The notes: generated from the letters alone by a model not told the origin. A stretch of 14,024 nucleotides of DNA from JAWXUK01 sp044432725 (GCA_044432725.1 JAWXUL010000044.1:1-14024), one strand, 5' to 3'. Numbered from the stretch's first letter, positions 1 through 8,550 are shown. Numbers and translations: made by a program.

Positions 1-121
1 GATAAACAATTATCCTAGAAAAGTCCTTGGTGGTTGTTCAGCAAATACGGCAAAATCAAGAGAAAATGTCGCTTAAATTTTATCAGATATTTTTGGACAG
101 TTTATATTGCAATTTACAAAT
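1..121 (+). mobile_element. Right end of a probable IS30-family insertion sequence (partial)
   Basis: The window seems to open inside an insertion sequence. A reading frame with an IS30-transposase-like C-terminus stops at 74-76. After it comes an A/T-rich stretch whose last part (about 95-121, containing TATTGCAATTTAC) resembles the terminal repeats I associate with IS30-type elements. The left end lies outside the window, so the inverted repeat and target duplication cannot be checked, and the exact boundary is a guess. The element would end about 25 bases before the promoter of the next operon. Confidence 0.4.
2..76 (+). CDS. C-terminal fragment of an IS30-like transposase
   Basis: Only the last 24 codons are in the window, in the frame starting at base 2 and ending at TAA 74-76. 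The peptide begins INNYPRKVLGG and continues CSANTAK. An Asn-Asn-x-Pro-Arg-Lys-x-Leu stretch close to the C-terminus is typical of the end of the DDE catalytic domain in IS30-family transposases, where the final helix is followed by a short tail. This is seen in the sequence; the family call rests on that one short motif, so it is tentative. The rest of the gene lies upstream of the window. If it is intact it would catalyse cut-and-paste or circle-mediated transposition of its own element. The alternative is a chance open frame, which the motif makes less likely. Confidence 0.45.
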   Translation: MNNYPRKVLGGCSANTAKSRENVA

Positions 122-144
122 TTTCTCTTGTGCCATAGTTTTCC

Positions 145-173
145 TTGCCTTTTCTGATATCTTAGTGTATAAT
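145..173 (+). promoter_or_regulatory. Sigma-A promoter for the DUF512-der-plsY-gpsA operon
   Basis: TTGCCT (145-150) and a perfect TATAAT (168-173) are separated by 17 bases. Transcription would start near 180, giving a 5' leader of about 40 nt before the AAAGGAG (205-211) of the first gene. It sits just downstream of the presumed insertion-sequence end. No other promoter is visible before position 7060, so it may drive five genes. Confidence 0.75.
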
Positions 174-221
174 GTTCTGTGGTACTTTGAATGATAATTT
201 CCTGAAAGGAGAAACACCCTT

Positions 222-1622
222 ATGAGTCTTGCCATGATCAATCGTATAGATCCTGACAGTCCGGCTGAAAAAGCTGGGGTTTCCTTGGGGGAGCGTGTCA
301 TTTCAATCAATGGGAAGACGATTGTCGATGTATTGGACTTTAAATTTTACAGTTACGAGAGAGAAATCTCGATAGAACTGGCAAAAGGAGAAGAAACTCG
401 CAATCTGACCTTGCAAAAAGAAGAGGGAGAAGATCTGGGGCTCGGTTTTGAAACCTATCTCATGGACAAGGCTCGTTCTTGTGCCAATGATTGTATTTTT
501 TGTTTTGTTGACCAAATGCCACCCAATATGCGAGAGACACTTTATTTCAAAGACGATGATGCAAGACTTTCTTTTTTGACAGGGAATTATATCACCCTGA
601 CCAATCTTTCCCAAAGAGAAATACAACGTATCATTGATTTGCGTATTTCTCCCATTAACATCTCAGTCCATGCCACCAATCCAGAATTGCGTAGCAAGAT
701 GCTAAAGCATCCCAAAGCAGGAAATTGTTTAGAGATTATGGAGAAATTCGCCAAGGGAAAGATTCAGATGAATTGTCAAATTGTGTCTTGTCCTGATTGG
801 AATGATGGCGAGGAGCTTCGTCGCAGTCTCTTGGATTTGTCCAAGCTTTATCCACAGGTGAATAGTGTGTCTGTGGTGCCAGTGGGTTTGACAAAATATA
901 GAGAAAATCTACCAGAAATCAAACCCTATGACAGAGACACAGCAAGGGCTGTTTTGGATTTGGTCGAGGGCTTTGCCCAACAGCATTTGGCGCAATATGG
1001 CACGTCCTTTGCTTGGTGTTCTGACGAGTTTTATTTGCTGGGGGAAAGAGAACTACCACCTGATGCATACTTCGAGGACTATAGCCAGTGGGAAAATGGG
1101 GTCGGTATGCTGTCTCTCTTTCGGACAGAGTTTCTGTTGGGAATGAAGATGTTAGAAAAAACTGACAAGGCAGATGACTTTACCATTGCGACAGGTACAG
1201 CCTCTGCGACTCTTTTAAAGGAACTTGTTTCACTGGTGATAGACCGAGAGAGTGAATCAGGGAACTCTATTTCAGCTCAGGTGATTCCCATTCTCAATGA
1301 CTTTTTTGGTCATACTGTTACGGTGGTGGGGCTTCTCACTGGTAGGGATTTGATTGCCCAGTTACAAGAGAAAAAGAGACAAGGGGAAAGACTTGCCCCT
1401 CGTTTGCTGGTGTCACAATCTATGCTTCGTCACGGAGAAAAAGTGTTTTTAGATGATGTGACCACAGAAGAAGTGGAAAGAGCCTTGGGGGTAGCGCTGA
1501 TTGCTGTGCCTCAGGACGGAAATTCTTTGGTAGAGGCGATCTATGGGCTGATGGATGTTCCAGAAATAGGAGAAGAATTTCCTGTCATCTCACAGGAAGC
1601 ACATGATTATAATATAAATTAA
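222..1622 (+). CDS. DUF512 family protein: PDZ plus radical-SAM-like Fe-S protein
   Basis: This 466-residue protein has the family's usual length and architecture. Residues 1-65 form a PDZ-like domain (INRIDPDSPAEKAG, then GERVISINGK). A radical-SAM-type cysteine cluster C-x3-C-x2-C follows at Cys87, Cys91 and Cys94 (SCANDCIFC). The centre carries conserved family blocks such as GNYITLTNL, VVPVGLTKYRE and ENGVGM, and the C-terminal DUF512 domain contains FFGHTVTVVGLLTGRD. The three cysteines suggest a 4Fe-4S cluster that cleaves S-adenosylmethionine. The reaction and substrate are unknown for the family, so no function is assigned. In Clostridia it is commonly found directly before der, as here (14-base gap), which suggests a link to ribosome or translation biology, but this is inference. 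The ATG at 222 is chosen because AAAGGAG lies 10 bases upstream. Confidence 0.9.
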   Translation: MSLAMINRIDPDSPAEKAGVSLGERVISINGKTIVDVLDFKFYSYEREISIELAKGEETRNLTLQKEEGEDLGLGFETYLMDKARSCANDCIFCFVDQMPPNMRETLYFKDDDARLSFLTGNYITLTNLSQREIQRIIDLRISPINISVHATNPELRSKMLKHPKAGNCLEIMEKFAKGKIQMNCQIVSCPDWNDGEELRRSLLDLSKLYPQVNSVSVVPVGLTKYRENLPEIKPYDRDTARAVLDLVEGFAQQHLAQYGTSFAWCSDEFYLLGERELPPDAYFEDYSQWENGVGMLSLFRTEFLLGMKMLEKTDKADDFTIATGTASATLLKELVSLVIDRESESGNSISAQVIPILNDFFGHTVTVVGLLTGRDLIAQLQEKKRQGERLAPRLLVSQSMLRHGEKVFLDDVTTEEVERALGVALIAVPQDGNSLVEAIYGLMDVPEIGEEFPVISQEAHDYNIN

Positions 1623-1636
1623 GGAAGTAAAAAACT

Positions 1637-2962
1637 ATGTCAAAACCATTAGTTGCTATTGTGGGCAGACCCAACGTTGGAAAGTCTATGCTGTTTAATA
1701 AATTATGTGGACGACGTTTGTCCATCGTAGAGGACACCCCAGGGGTCACCCGTGACCGTCTTTACAGCACCTGTGATTGGTGTAACCGTGTCTTCGATTT
1801 GGTAGACACAGGAGGCATCGAGCCAACCTCTGATGACCAAATCCTCTCTTTCATGAGAGAGCAAGCAGAAATCGCCATTGCCACAGCCACAGTCATTGTG
1901 TTTGTTTGTGATATCAAAACAGGGGTCACAGCTTCTGACCAAGATGTGGCAAATATGCTTCTTCGTTCTCGGAAACCAGTGGTTTTGGCTGTGAATAAAG
2001 CAGACCAAGTGGGACGAGAAAATGCAGATATTTACGAGTTTTATAATCTGGGGTTAGGCGAGCCAATCGGGGTTTCTGCGGTCCATGGACATGGGACAGG
2101 GGATTTGCTTGACGCTTGTTTCGAGCATTTTCCTCCAGAAGGGGAGGAAGAGGAAGAAGAAGACATCATCAAAGTGGCAATCATCGGCAAGCCAAATGTG
2201 GGGAAATCTTCTTTGGTGAATCGAATCTTAGGGGTGGAACGGGTCATTGTGTCTGATGTGGCTGGTACCACTCGGGATGCTGTTGATTCTGCCTTTGAAA
2301 ATGACAAGGGAAAATACTTGTTGATTGATACTGCTGGTATGCGAAAAAAAGCAAGGGTAGACGATAGAGTAGAGAAATTTTCTGTGCTTCGAGCCACCAT
2401 GGCAATCGAGCGAAGTGATGTTTGCTTGATTATGATCGATGCCAGAGAAGGTGTGACAGAGCAAGACACCAAAGTGGCTGGCATGGCACATGAAGCCGGG
2501 AAGGCTTGTATTATCGTGGTGAATAAATGGGATATCATTGAAAAAGATGGGAAAACCATGGATAAAATGCGAGAAGATGTGCGACATGATTTGGGCTATA
2601 TGCCTTATGCCCCTATTTTGTTTATCTCTGCGTTGACAGGACAACGTGTGCCACGGCTTTTCGAGCTGATTAACTTTGTTTCGCAGCAAGCAGCCATGCG
2701 CATTACCACAGGTATGCTGAATAATGTATTGGCAGATGCCACCTCCAGAGTGCAACCTCCCACAGATAAGGGTCGCCGTTTGAAAATCTATTATATGACA
2801 CAGGTTGGCATCAAGCCACCACATTTTGTCTGTTTTTGCAACGAGGCACAGCTTTTTCACTTTTCTTATCAGCGATATATTGAAAACCAAATTCGCAATA
2901 CCTTTGGTTTAGAGGGCACTCCCATTCGCCTGACCATCAGACAAAAAGGGGAAGAAAAATAA
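1637..2962 (+). CDS. der: Ribosome-assembly GTPase Der (EngA)
   Basis: Der is an essential GTPase with two consecutive G domains that acts in maturation of the 50S ribosomal subunit. At 441 residues it has the usual length. First G domain: GRPNVGKS at 10-17, TPGVTRD at 34-40, DTGG at 57-60, NKAD at 120-123. An acidic linker (about 169-176, a run of Glu/Asp) leads to the second G domain: GKPNVGKS at 184-191, AGTTRD at 209-214, DTAG at 231-234, NKWD at 296-299. The final ~90 residues are the KH-like domain that contacts rRNA (IYYMTQVGIKPPHFVCFCN). All nucleotide-binding motifs are intact. The start at 1637 follows TAAGGAAGT, which overlaps the stop of the previous gene, so the two are co-transcribed and probably translationally coupled. 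Confidence 0.97.
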   Translation: MSKPLVAIVGRPNVGKSMLFNKLCGRRLSIVEDTPGVTRDRLYSTCDWCNRVFDLVDTGGIEPTSDDQILSFMREQAEIAIATATVIVFVCDIKTGVTASDQDVANMLLRSRKPVVLAVNKADQVGRENADIYEFYNLGLGEPIGVSAVHGHGTGDLLDACFEHFPPEGEEEEEEDIIKVAIIGKPNVGKSSLVNRILGVERVIVSDVAGTTRDAVDSAFENDKGKYLLIDTAGMRKKARVDDRVEKFSVLRATMAIERSDVCLIMIDAREGVTEQDTKVAGMAHEAGKACIIVVNKWDIIEKDGKTMDKMREDVRHDLGYMPYAPILFISALTGQRVPRLFELINFVSQQAAMRITTGMLNNVLADATSRVQPPTDKGRRLKIYYMTQVGIKPPHFVCFCNEAQLFHFSYQRYIENQIRNTFGLEGTPIRLTIRQKGEEK

Positions 2963-2980
2963 AAAAAGGGGATAACAGTA

Positions 2981-3631
2981 ATGGATGAATTGATAAAATA
3001 TTATTTACCCGCCCTTGTGATCACCATCATATTAGCCTATTTTTTTGGCTGTTTTAATGGTGCTGTCATTGTTTCGAAATATATCTTAAAGGACGATGTG
3101 AGAAATCATGGCTCTGGAAATGCAGGTTTGACCAATTTCTATCGTACTTTTGGTGGCGTTTTAACATTAGTGGTGATTTTCACCGATTTTTTCAAAGGCA
3201 TGTTGAGCGTTTTATTGGGGGGCTATGTGGCAAAACAACTGGGTGCCTCGGAAGAGATTATTCTCTATTTTAAATACTTTGCCGCTGTTGGCTGTCAGAT
3301 TGGGCATATGTTTCCTGTCACCTTTAAATTCAAGGGGGGAAAAGGTGTTCTTTCTGGAGGTGCCATTGCCTTGATGTTAGATTGGCGTGTGATGGTAGCT
3401 GTCTGGGCTGGCTTTTTGATTTTGGTTGTCTTGACACGCTATGTGTCATTGGGCTCTATTTGGGCTGGCATTTCTTTTATTGTGGCAAATACATTGATTT
3501 ATTTTCCTGATCCTGTGATTATTGTCCTAAGTTTCATCTTAGGAGGACAGCTTTTGTGGGGTCATAGAAGCAATATCAAGCGTTTGCTGGCAGGAGAAGA
3601 GTCAAAATTCCATGGAAGAAAAAAGGAGTAA
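2981..3631 (+). CDS. plsY: Acyl-phosphate:glycerol-3-phosphate acyltransferase PlsY
   Basis: PlsY is a membrane enzyme that transfers an acyl group from acyl-phosphate to position 1 of glycerol-3-phosphate, the first committed step of phospholipid synthesis in most Gram-positive bacteria. The 216-residue protein has about five hydrophobic segments (roughly residues 8-30, 58-80, 95-112, 126-150, 158-192). The three family motifs are visible: SGNAGLTNFYRTFGG at 45-59, KFKGGKGV at 116-123, and WGHRSNIKRLLAGEESKF at 193-210. The commoner form of motif 1 is SGNPGATN, so Ala and Leu here are variants. AAGGGGAT lies upstream of the ATG. The gene is followed after three bases by gpsA, whose product supplies its substrate. 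Confidence 0.96.
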   Translation: MDELIKYYLPALVITIILAYFFGCFNGAVIVSKYILKDDVRNHGSGNAGLTNFYRTFGGVLTLVVIFTDFFKGMLSVLLGGYVAKQLGASEEIILYFKYFAAVGCQIGHMFPVTFKFKGGKGVLSGGAIALMLDWRVMVAVWAGFLILVVLTRYVSLGSIWAGISFIVANTLIYFPDPVIIVLSFILGGQLLWGHRSNIKRLLAGEESKFHGRKKE

Positions 3632-3634
3632 AGA

Positions 3635-4630
3635 ATGAAAATAACTGTTGTTGGTAGTGGAAGCTGGGGGACAGCCTTAAGTCTGGTTCTGGTCAAAAAT
3701 GGAAACGATGTCACCTTATGGGGCTTCGATGAAAAACAAATCGAAAACATGAGGAAAACCAGAGAAAATCCTTTGCTTTCTGGGGTGAATCTTCCAGAAA
3801 CATTGGCATTGACCACTGATTTGATGTCTTGCCAAGATTCTGGTGTGGTGGTTTTGGCTGTGCCTTCTTTTGCAGTGCGAGAAACAGCTAAAAAATTAAA
3901 GGATATTTTGAAAGAGGGAACTGTCATTGTCTCTGTATCCAAAGGCATTGAAAAAGACAGCTTTTTGCGACTTTCTCAAGTGATTGAAGAAGAAGTCCCT
4001 CAATGTCCTGTGGTGGTGCTCTCAGGTCCTTCTCATGCAGAAGAAGTAGGGGCAGGAAAAGCCACAGGCTTGGTGGTGGCAGCAGAAGAGCAAGTCCACG
4101 GCGAGATGATACAGGATCTGTTCATGAACTCGAAATTCCGTGTGTATACCAGTTATGATAAAATTGGCACTGAATTAGGGGCTGCATTTAAAAATATCAT
4201 GGCAATTTGTGTGGGATTTTCTGAAGGAGTGGCACCCAGTGATAACACCAAAGCCATGCTGATGACCCGTGGACTGGCTGAAATGGCACGTTTGGGGGTT
4301 TCTCTAGGGGCGAAGCGAGATACGTTTAATGGTTTGGCTGGGGTGGGGGACTTGATTGTCACCTGTACCTCGGATCATTCCAGAAATCGTCGTTTTGGTA
4401 TTTTGATTGGTCAGGGAAAAACCTTGGAAGAAGCACAAAAACTTGCCGGTGGTGTGGTCGAGGGCTATTATGCCACAGCTACAGCCTATGCACTGGGGAA
4501 ATCAGCTGGGGTCGAGCTTCCCATTGTGGGGGCAGCCTATCAGGTGATGTTTGAAGGCAAGCAACCTCTTGCTGTGATGGAGGGGTTAATGTTACGAGCC
4601 AAGCGTTCAGAAGAGGATCCAGTGTGGTGA
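3635..4630 (+). CDS. gpsA: NAD(P)-dependent glycerol-3-phosphate dehydrogenase GpsA
   Basis: GpsA is a cytosolic enzyme reducing dihydroxyacetone phosphate to sn-glycerol-3-phosphate, the backbone used by PlsY encoded just upstream. The 331-residue protein has the expected length. The N-terminal Rossmann fold carries GSGSWGTAL at 7-15. SGPSHAEE at 130-137 is the family signature. The catalytic lysine is in LGAAFKN (Lys186). The C-terminal helical domain contains LAGVGDLIVTCTS and SRNRRFG (249-255), which bind the substrate phosphate. AAAGGAG (3622-3628) overlaps the end of plsY and decides the start at 3635. In many spore formers spoIVA follows gpsA; here the next gene is an unrelated surface protein. 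Confidence 0.97.
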   Translation: MKITVVGSGSWGTALSLVLVKNGNDVTLWGFDEKQIENMRKTRENPLLSGVNLPETLALTTDLMSCQDSGVVVLAVPSFAVRETAKKLKDILKEGTVIVSVSKGIEKDSFLRLSQVIEEEVPQCPVVVLSGPSHAEEVGAGKATGLVVAAEEQVHGEMIQDLFMNSKFRVYTSYDKIGTELGAAFKNIMAICVGFSEGVAPSDNTKAMLMTRGLAEMARLGVSLGAKRDTFNGLAGVGDLIVTCTSDHSRNRRFGILIGQGKTLEEAQKLAGGVVEGYYATATAYALGKSAGVELPIVGAAYQVMFEGKQPLAVMEGLMLRAKRSEEDPVW

Positions 4631-4666
4631 TTTGTACCATAAAGGAATAAAAAAAGGGGTGGTTTA

Positions 4667-7060
4667 ATGAGACAAAAGATGCTTCTCTTTTGTTTGTGTT
4701 CTTTTCTTTTGACTTGTTCTGTCTTTGCTGTTGATTTGACCCCTGTTCAGGTAGAGGGGAAATATGGCTATGAAAATAGCGAAGGCGAGCTGATTGTTCC
4801 TGCCATTTATCAGACAGCAGAGGTATTTAATGAAGAAGGGCTTGCCTTGGTATCCCAAGATATACAGGGGAACGGATGGCCATACGAGCATGGATATATT
4901 GATGCCACTGGTAGAGAAGTCATTCCTTTGCGTTATCAGCAACTGAGTCAGTTTTATGAAGGCTTTGCCCTTGCCCAAAGAGATGGAAAGTATGGATATA
5001 TTACCACTTCTGGGGCAGTGGCTGTGGAGTTTATGTATGACGAAGCATCTTTTTTTGAAGATGGCAAGGCAGTGGTAAAAAAAGACGGCGAAACATTTGT
5101 CATCGAACGACCAAACTGGGAAGAATCCACTTTAATGCTTCGGGAAACGGATTATATTGCCTTTAACACTGTGGGGCAATTTGTAGAGTATTGGTCCCAG
5201 ACTTTAGGGGCTTTTGTGGGCAACAAAGCTTCGGAATCAGATTATTTGGTGATGGATAAATATCTTGCTGTTCTTTTGACCAAGATGACCCCTTTGAACG
5301 CACAGGTCGAGGGGAATACAGTGATGATACTCAGCGCCAATTATGCCAGTATCTTGGCAGAGTCAAAGGGCATTTATGCCACTTTGACAGAAGCTTTAGA
5401 GCTTTGTGACATTACCCCCACAGAATCAATGGAGGGGTATTTACGACTGATTTATAATGGTGTAGCAAATGTGCAATACGAGGGGCAAAGTGTCAGTATT
5501 GACAGTAATATTAACTATCAAGTGGTGCCCTTTCCTGTGCCATATTTTGATTATACTGTTTATAGCAAATTCACCCAAAATAGTGAATTTCAAAGTTATC
5601 TGTCCCAAAGATTAGCCACAATGGGGGATGAAACCCCCAACGCCAGTGGTGCAGAGGGCTTGGTGGATTTTATCAACCATATCTTTTTGCATTTAGAGCC
5701 TATGCACATTGATTCTTCGTGGAATAAAGTGACAGTCGGTACGGAAAAGCAAGAAGATTTTTTCAAAGGGATGGTTGATTTGACCAATCAAATCAATGAT
5801 ACCTTGGTGCAGTATAACATCAGTTTAAGCGAAGACATCTCCAACACCATGTTGATTTTGGTGGATAAGAATGACATGGACAAAAAAATCAAATTTCAGT
5901 TAAATGCTGAATATTTGTTGCCCTATTTGCCTAGCATTGATGGGATTCGTATCATCATCGGCAACCAAGGACAGGGGGTTTATCTCCCCTCTGCAGAACT
6001 TTTTTATATTTTAAGTGGTCGCTCTACTTTATATTTCGAGATTTTATATCAAGAGAACTCCAGTATTTTATCCCTGTATGCAGCCGATGGCAAAACAGAG
6101 GTGACGGAAATTCCAGCACCGATTTTTATGATTTTGCCAGCTGAAACCAAAACCACGACGGTGATTGCCATTTTGACAGATCGCACGTCTGGGAACTGGG
6201 GTGGGATTGTGAAGCTGAACAATACCATAGAATTTAGCACCTCTTTTGCTGGAGAATATTACACCAGAGAAGCCAGATCGGAGATCAACGATATTGATGA
6301 ATTATCCTTCGACACTCAAGAGAAGATTCATTTCATGGTGTCTCAGGGATTTTTCACTTTGACATCAGGTGATTTTCTGCCAGAAGAAACCATGACCCGA
6401 AGCGAGCTTGTCTGTGCCTTGGTAAAATTATTTTTTGCACAGGACAGCAATGCAACCTCTCAATTTATTGATGTATCTCCTGAAGATGAAGATTATGCCT
6501 TGATTTCTGCGGCTTATCAAGCTGGGATTGTCAGTGGCTATGAAGATAACACCTTTCAAGGAGAGAATTTGACTACCCGATATGAAATTATTTCTTTCTT
6601 AACCAGTACTTTGGTGGAATATAAAGGCTTTTCCCTGATGGGAGAACCAGAGGAAATCATCCAAATCTTTTCAGATTATGCAATCATACCAGAATGGGCG
6701 ATTGAAAATGTGGCAATCGCAGTGGAGCATAACTTAATTGAAGGCTTAGGGGCATTTCAAGGGACAGACCAAGTGTCTCGGCGAGAGGTGGCTGTGTTGC
6801 TCTACACCTTATTCATAGAGCTTTATGACTCTCCCTATGCCAATGCCACAGCGTTAAATATGTACAAAGTCAGTGAAGGCTTCAGTATTCCCATCCTTCC
6901 CTTTGTGGTCATCGGAGTGTTGGCTGTCCTTGTCCTTGTGATTGCCAGTGTGCGCAGAAAGGCACAACGTCGGAAACACGTGATGGAACGCATGAAAATA
7001 GTCACAGAAACTTTGACCAGAGATTTAGAGGAAAGGGACAAATTTGATGAATATGGGTAA
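4667..7060 (+). CDS. Exported WG-repeat / S-layer-homology protein with C-terminal membrane anchor
   Basis: This is a 797-residue protein of unknown function. It begins with a signal peptide (MRQK, a hydrophobic core to about residue 20, probable cleavage after VFA at 19-21). Residues about 30-140 hold three WG-type repeats (for example GKYGYENSEGELIVPAIY and GKYGYITTSGAVAVEFMY), which form beta modules. Residues ~150-540 are a large region I do not recognise. Residues ~541-720 hold three SLH-like modules (containing FLPEETMTRSELVCALVKLF, GIVSGYEDNTFQGENLTTRYE and AFQGTDQVSRREVAVLLYTLF), the kind that bind pyruvylated cell-wall polymers. A transmembrane helix at ~741-762 is followed by RRKAQRRK and a short charged cytoplasmic tail. 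The inferred topology is outside the cell, tied to both the wall and the membrane. It lies 36 bases after gpsA with an AAGGGGTGG ribosome site and no visible promoter, so it may be the last gene of that operon. Confidence 0.85.
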   Translation: MRQKMLLFCLCSFLLTCSVFAVDLTPVQVEGKYGYENSEGELIVPAIYQTAEVFNEEGLALVSQDIQGNGWPYEHGYIDATGREVIPLRYQQLSQFYEGFALAQRDGKYGYITTSGAVAVEFMYDEASFFEDGKAVVKKDGETFVIERPNWEESTLMLRETDYIAFNTVGQFVEYWSQTLGAFVGNKASESDYLVMDKYLAVLLTKMTPLNAQVEGNTVMILSANYASILAESKGIYATLTEALELCDITPTESMEGYLRLIYNGVANVQYEGQSVSIDSNINYQVVPFPVPYFDYTVYSKFTQNSEFQSYLSQRLATMGDETPNASGAEGLVDFINHIFLHLEPMHIDSSWNKVTVGTEKQEDFFKGMVDLTNQINDTLVQYNISLSEDISNTMLILVDKNDMDKKIKFQLNAEYLLPYLPSIDGIRIIIGNQGQGVYLPSAELFYILSGRSTLYFEILYQENSSILSLYAADGKTEVTEIPAPIFMILPAETKTTTVIAILTDRTSGNWGGIVKLNNTIEFSTSFAGEYYTREARSEINDIDELSFDTQEKIHFMVSQGFFTLTSGDFLPEETMTRSELVCALVKLFFAQDSNATSQFIDVSPEDEDYALISAAYQAGIVSGYEDNTFQGENLTTRYEIISFLTSTLVEYKGFSLMGEPEEIIQIFSDYAIIPEWAIENVAIAVEHNLIEGLGAFQGTDQVSRREVAVLLYTLFIELYDSPYANATALNMYKVSEGFSIPILPFVVIGVLAVLVLVIASVRRKAQRRKHVMERMKIVTETLTRDLEERDKFDEYG

Positions 7061-7117
7061 CACTTCAGACCCGTACCATGGAAAAAGAAACAATCACGAA
7101 GTATTTTTCTTATTGCC

Positions 7118-7179
7118 CCGATGAATCCATGAAAATTCAGGGGAATCCTCTAAGAAAAAACATTTCATCGGTTGTTTTT
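7118..7179 (+). terminator. Possible terminator hairpin after the WG/SLH gene
   Basis: CCGATGAA (7118-7125) pairs with TTCATCGG (7164-7171), and TTGTTTTTA follows. The 38-base loop contains a smaller GC-rich hairpin (AGGGGAATCCTCT). The position, 58 bases after the stop codon, suits a terminator. The long loop and interrupted T-run make it weaker than the others in this window. The rest of 7061-7259 shows no convincing promoter and no lysine-riboswitch or T-box motifs ahead of the decarboxylase gene. Confidence 0.4.
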
Positions 7180-7259
7180 AATAAAAAAGAATCCACAAAA
7201 TGAGAGATTCTTGATCGTAGAAATCAAATCACAGAAATCACAAATTAAGGAGAATGAAA

Positions 7260-8519
7260 ATGAACAAGAAACCATTTATTGAAAAAGAAGCCTTAGAGGC
7301 GATTACAAACAACTATCCTACACCTTTCCATCTTTATGATGAAGAGGGCATCAGAAGCAATGCCCAAGCATTGCACAAAGCATTTTCTTGGAACAAAGGT
7401 TTTCGGGAATATTTTGCTGTGAAGGCAACACCAAATCCACAAATTTTGAAGATTTTGCAAGAAGAAGGCTGTGGCGTGGATTGTTCTTCTTTGACCGAGT
7501 TGATGATGAGTGACCGTTGTGGTTTTTCAGGAGAGGACATTATGTTTTCTTCTAACGAAACACCTGCAGAAGAGTTTATTCTTGCTGAAAAACTGGGGAG
7601 CATCATCAATTTAGATGATATCTCTCATATTGATTTTTTACAAAAAACCATTGGTAAAATTCCTAAGAAAATTTCTTTGCGATACAATCCAGGTGGAACC
7701 TTCTCTGTGGGAGAATCCAAAGAAGGATTTCAAGTCATGGACAACCCTGGTGAAGCGAAATATGGCTTGACTCGCCCACAAATGACAGAAGCATTCAAAC
7801 GCTTAAAAGAAATGGGTGCTGAAGAATTTGGGATTCATGCTTTCCTTGCGTCCAATACCATTTCAAATGAATATTATCCTGCCCTTGCTGCTAATTTGTT
7901 CCAACTCGCAGTGGAATTAAAGGAAGAAACAGGTTGCCATATTACATTTATTAATCTATCTGGTGGGGTAGGGGTTCCTTATCGTCCAGAACAAGTGAAA
8001 AATGACATTGCCATTATCGGTGAAGGTGTGAAAAAGGCTTATGAAACCATCTTGACACCTGCAGGAATGAGCGATGTGGCAATTTGTACGGAATTAGGAC
8101 GTTTTATGCTTGCTCCTTATGGTCATTTGGTGACAAGAGTGGTCCATGAAAAGCACACCCATAAAGAATATATTGGTGTGGATGCCTGTGCAGCCAATCT
8201 CATGCGTCCAGCCATTTATGGTGCTTATCACCATATTACAGTGATGGGGAAAGAGGATGCCCCTTGCGATCACAAATATGATGTGGTGGGTTCACTTTGC
8301 GAAAACAGTGATAAATTTGCCATTGACCGGATGCTGCCAGAGATTTCTGTGGGTGATTTGATTGTCATTCATGATACTGGGGCACATGGTCATGCTATGG
8401 GGTATCAATATAACGGCAGACTGCGTTCTGCAGAGGTATTGCTTTGCCCCAATGGGGAAACCAAGCTGATTCGTCGTGCAGAGACACCTGATGATTATTT
8501 TGCAACTTGTATTTGGTGA
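7260..8519 (+). CDS. lysA: Diaminopimelate decarboxylase (divergent, PLP-dependent)
   Basis: This enzyme converts meso-diaminopimelate to L-lysine and CO2, the last step of lysine synthesis, in the cytosol. The protein of about 419 residues is a fold-III PLP enzyme: an alanine-racemase-like barrel followed by a beta domain. The PLP lysine is in YFAVKATPNP (Lys55 with this start). The glycine-rich phosphate site is LSGGVGVPYRPEQ. TELGRFMLAPYG corresponds to the usual E-x-G-R block. SLCENSDKFA gives the C-E-x-x-D substrate motif, and YNGRLRSAEVLL matches the C-terminal YN-RPRPAEVL block. The usual HxHxGSQ segment is replaced by GIHAFLASNT, so this belongs to a divergent subgroup. A relative acting on another amino acid is possible but less likely. 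The ATG at 7260 is preferred to 7254 because AAGGAG (7247-7252) is 7 bases from the former and 1 from the latter. Confidence 0.85.
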   Translation: MNKKPFIEKEALEAITNNYPTPFHLYDEEGIRSNAQALHKAFSWNKGFREYFAVKATPNPQILKILQEEGCGVDCSSLTELMMSDRCGFSGEDIMFSSNETPAEEFILAEKLGSIINLDDISHIDFLQKTIGKIPKKISLRYNPGGTFSVGESKEGFQVMDNPGEAKYGLTRPQMTEAFKRLKEMGAEEFGIHAFLASNTISNEYYPALAANLFQLAVELKEETGCHITFINLSGGVGVPYRPEQVKNDIAIIGEGVKKAYETILTPAGMSDVAICTELGRFMLAPYGHLVTRVVHEKHTHKEYIGVDACAANLMRPAIYGAYHHITVMGKEDAPCDHKYDVVGSLCENSDKFAIDRMLPEISVGDLIVIHDTGAHGHAMGYQYNGRLRSAEVLLCPNGETKLIRRAETPDDYFATCIW

Positions 8520-8529
8520 ATAGAAGCCT

Positions 8530-8550
8530 AAAAAATATATCTATTTTTTT
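8530..8550 (+). terminator. Weak A/T-only hairpin after lysA
   Basis: AAAAAATA (8530-8537) can pair with TATTTTTT (8542-8549) around a TATC loop, ending in a run of T. A stem with only A-U pairs is a poor terminator, but it is the only candidate between lysA and the hpf promoter 13 bases downstream. Read-through into hpf is possible. Confidence 0.25.

Noticed and set aside
7181..7215. AAGAATC/GATTCTT inverted repeat upstream of lysA as an operator or riboswitch
   Set aside because: Seven mostly A-T pairs with a 12-base loop in A-rich sequence can arise by chance; lysine-riboswitch and T-box sequence blocks are absent.
7254..7259. Upstream ATG as the lysA start
   Set aside because: It lies one base from AAGGAG, too close for initiation; ATG at 7260 has the correct spacing.
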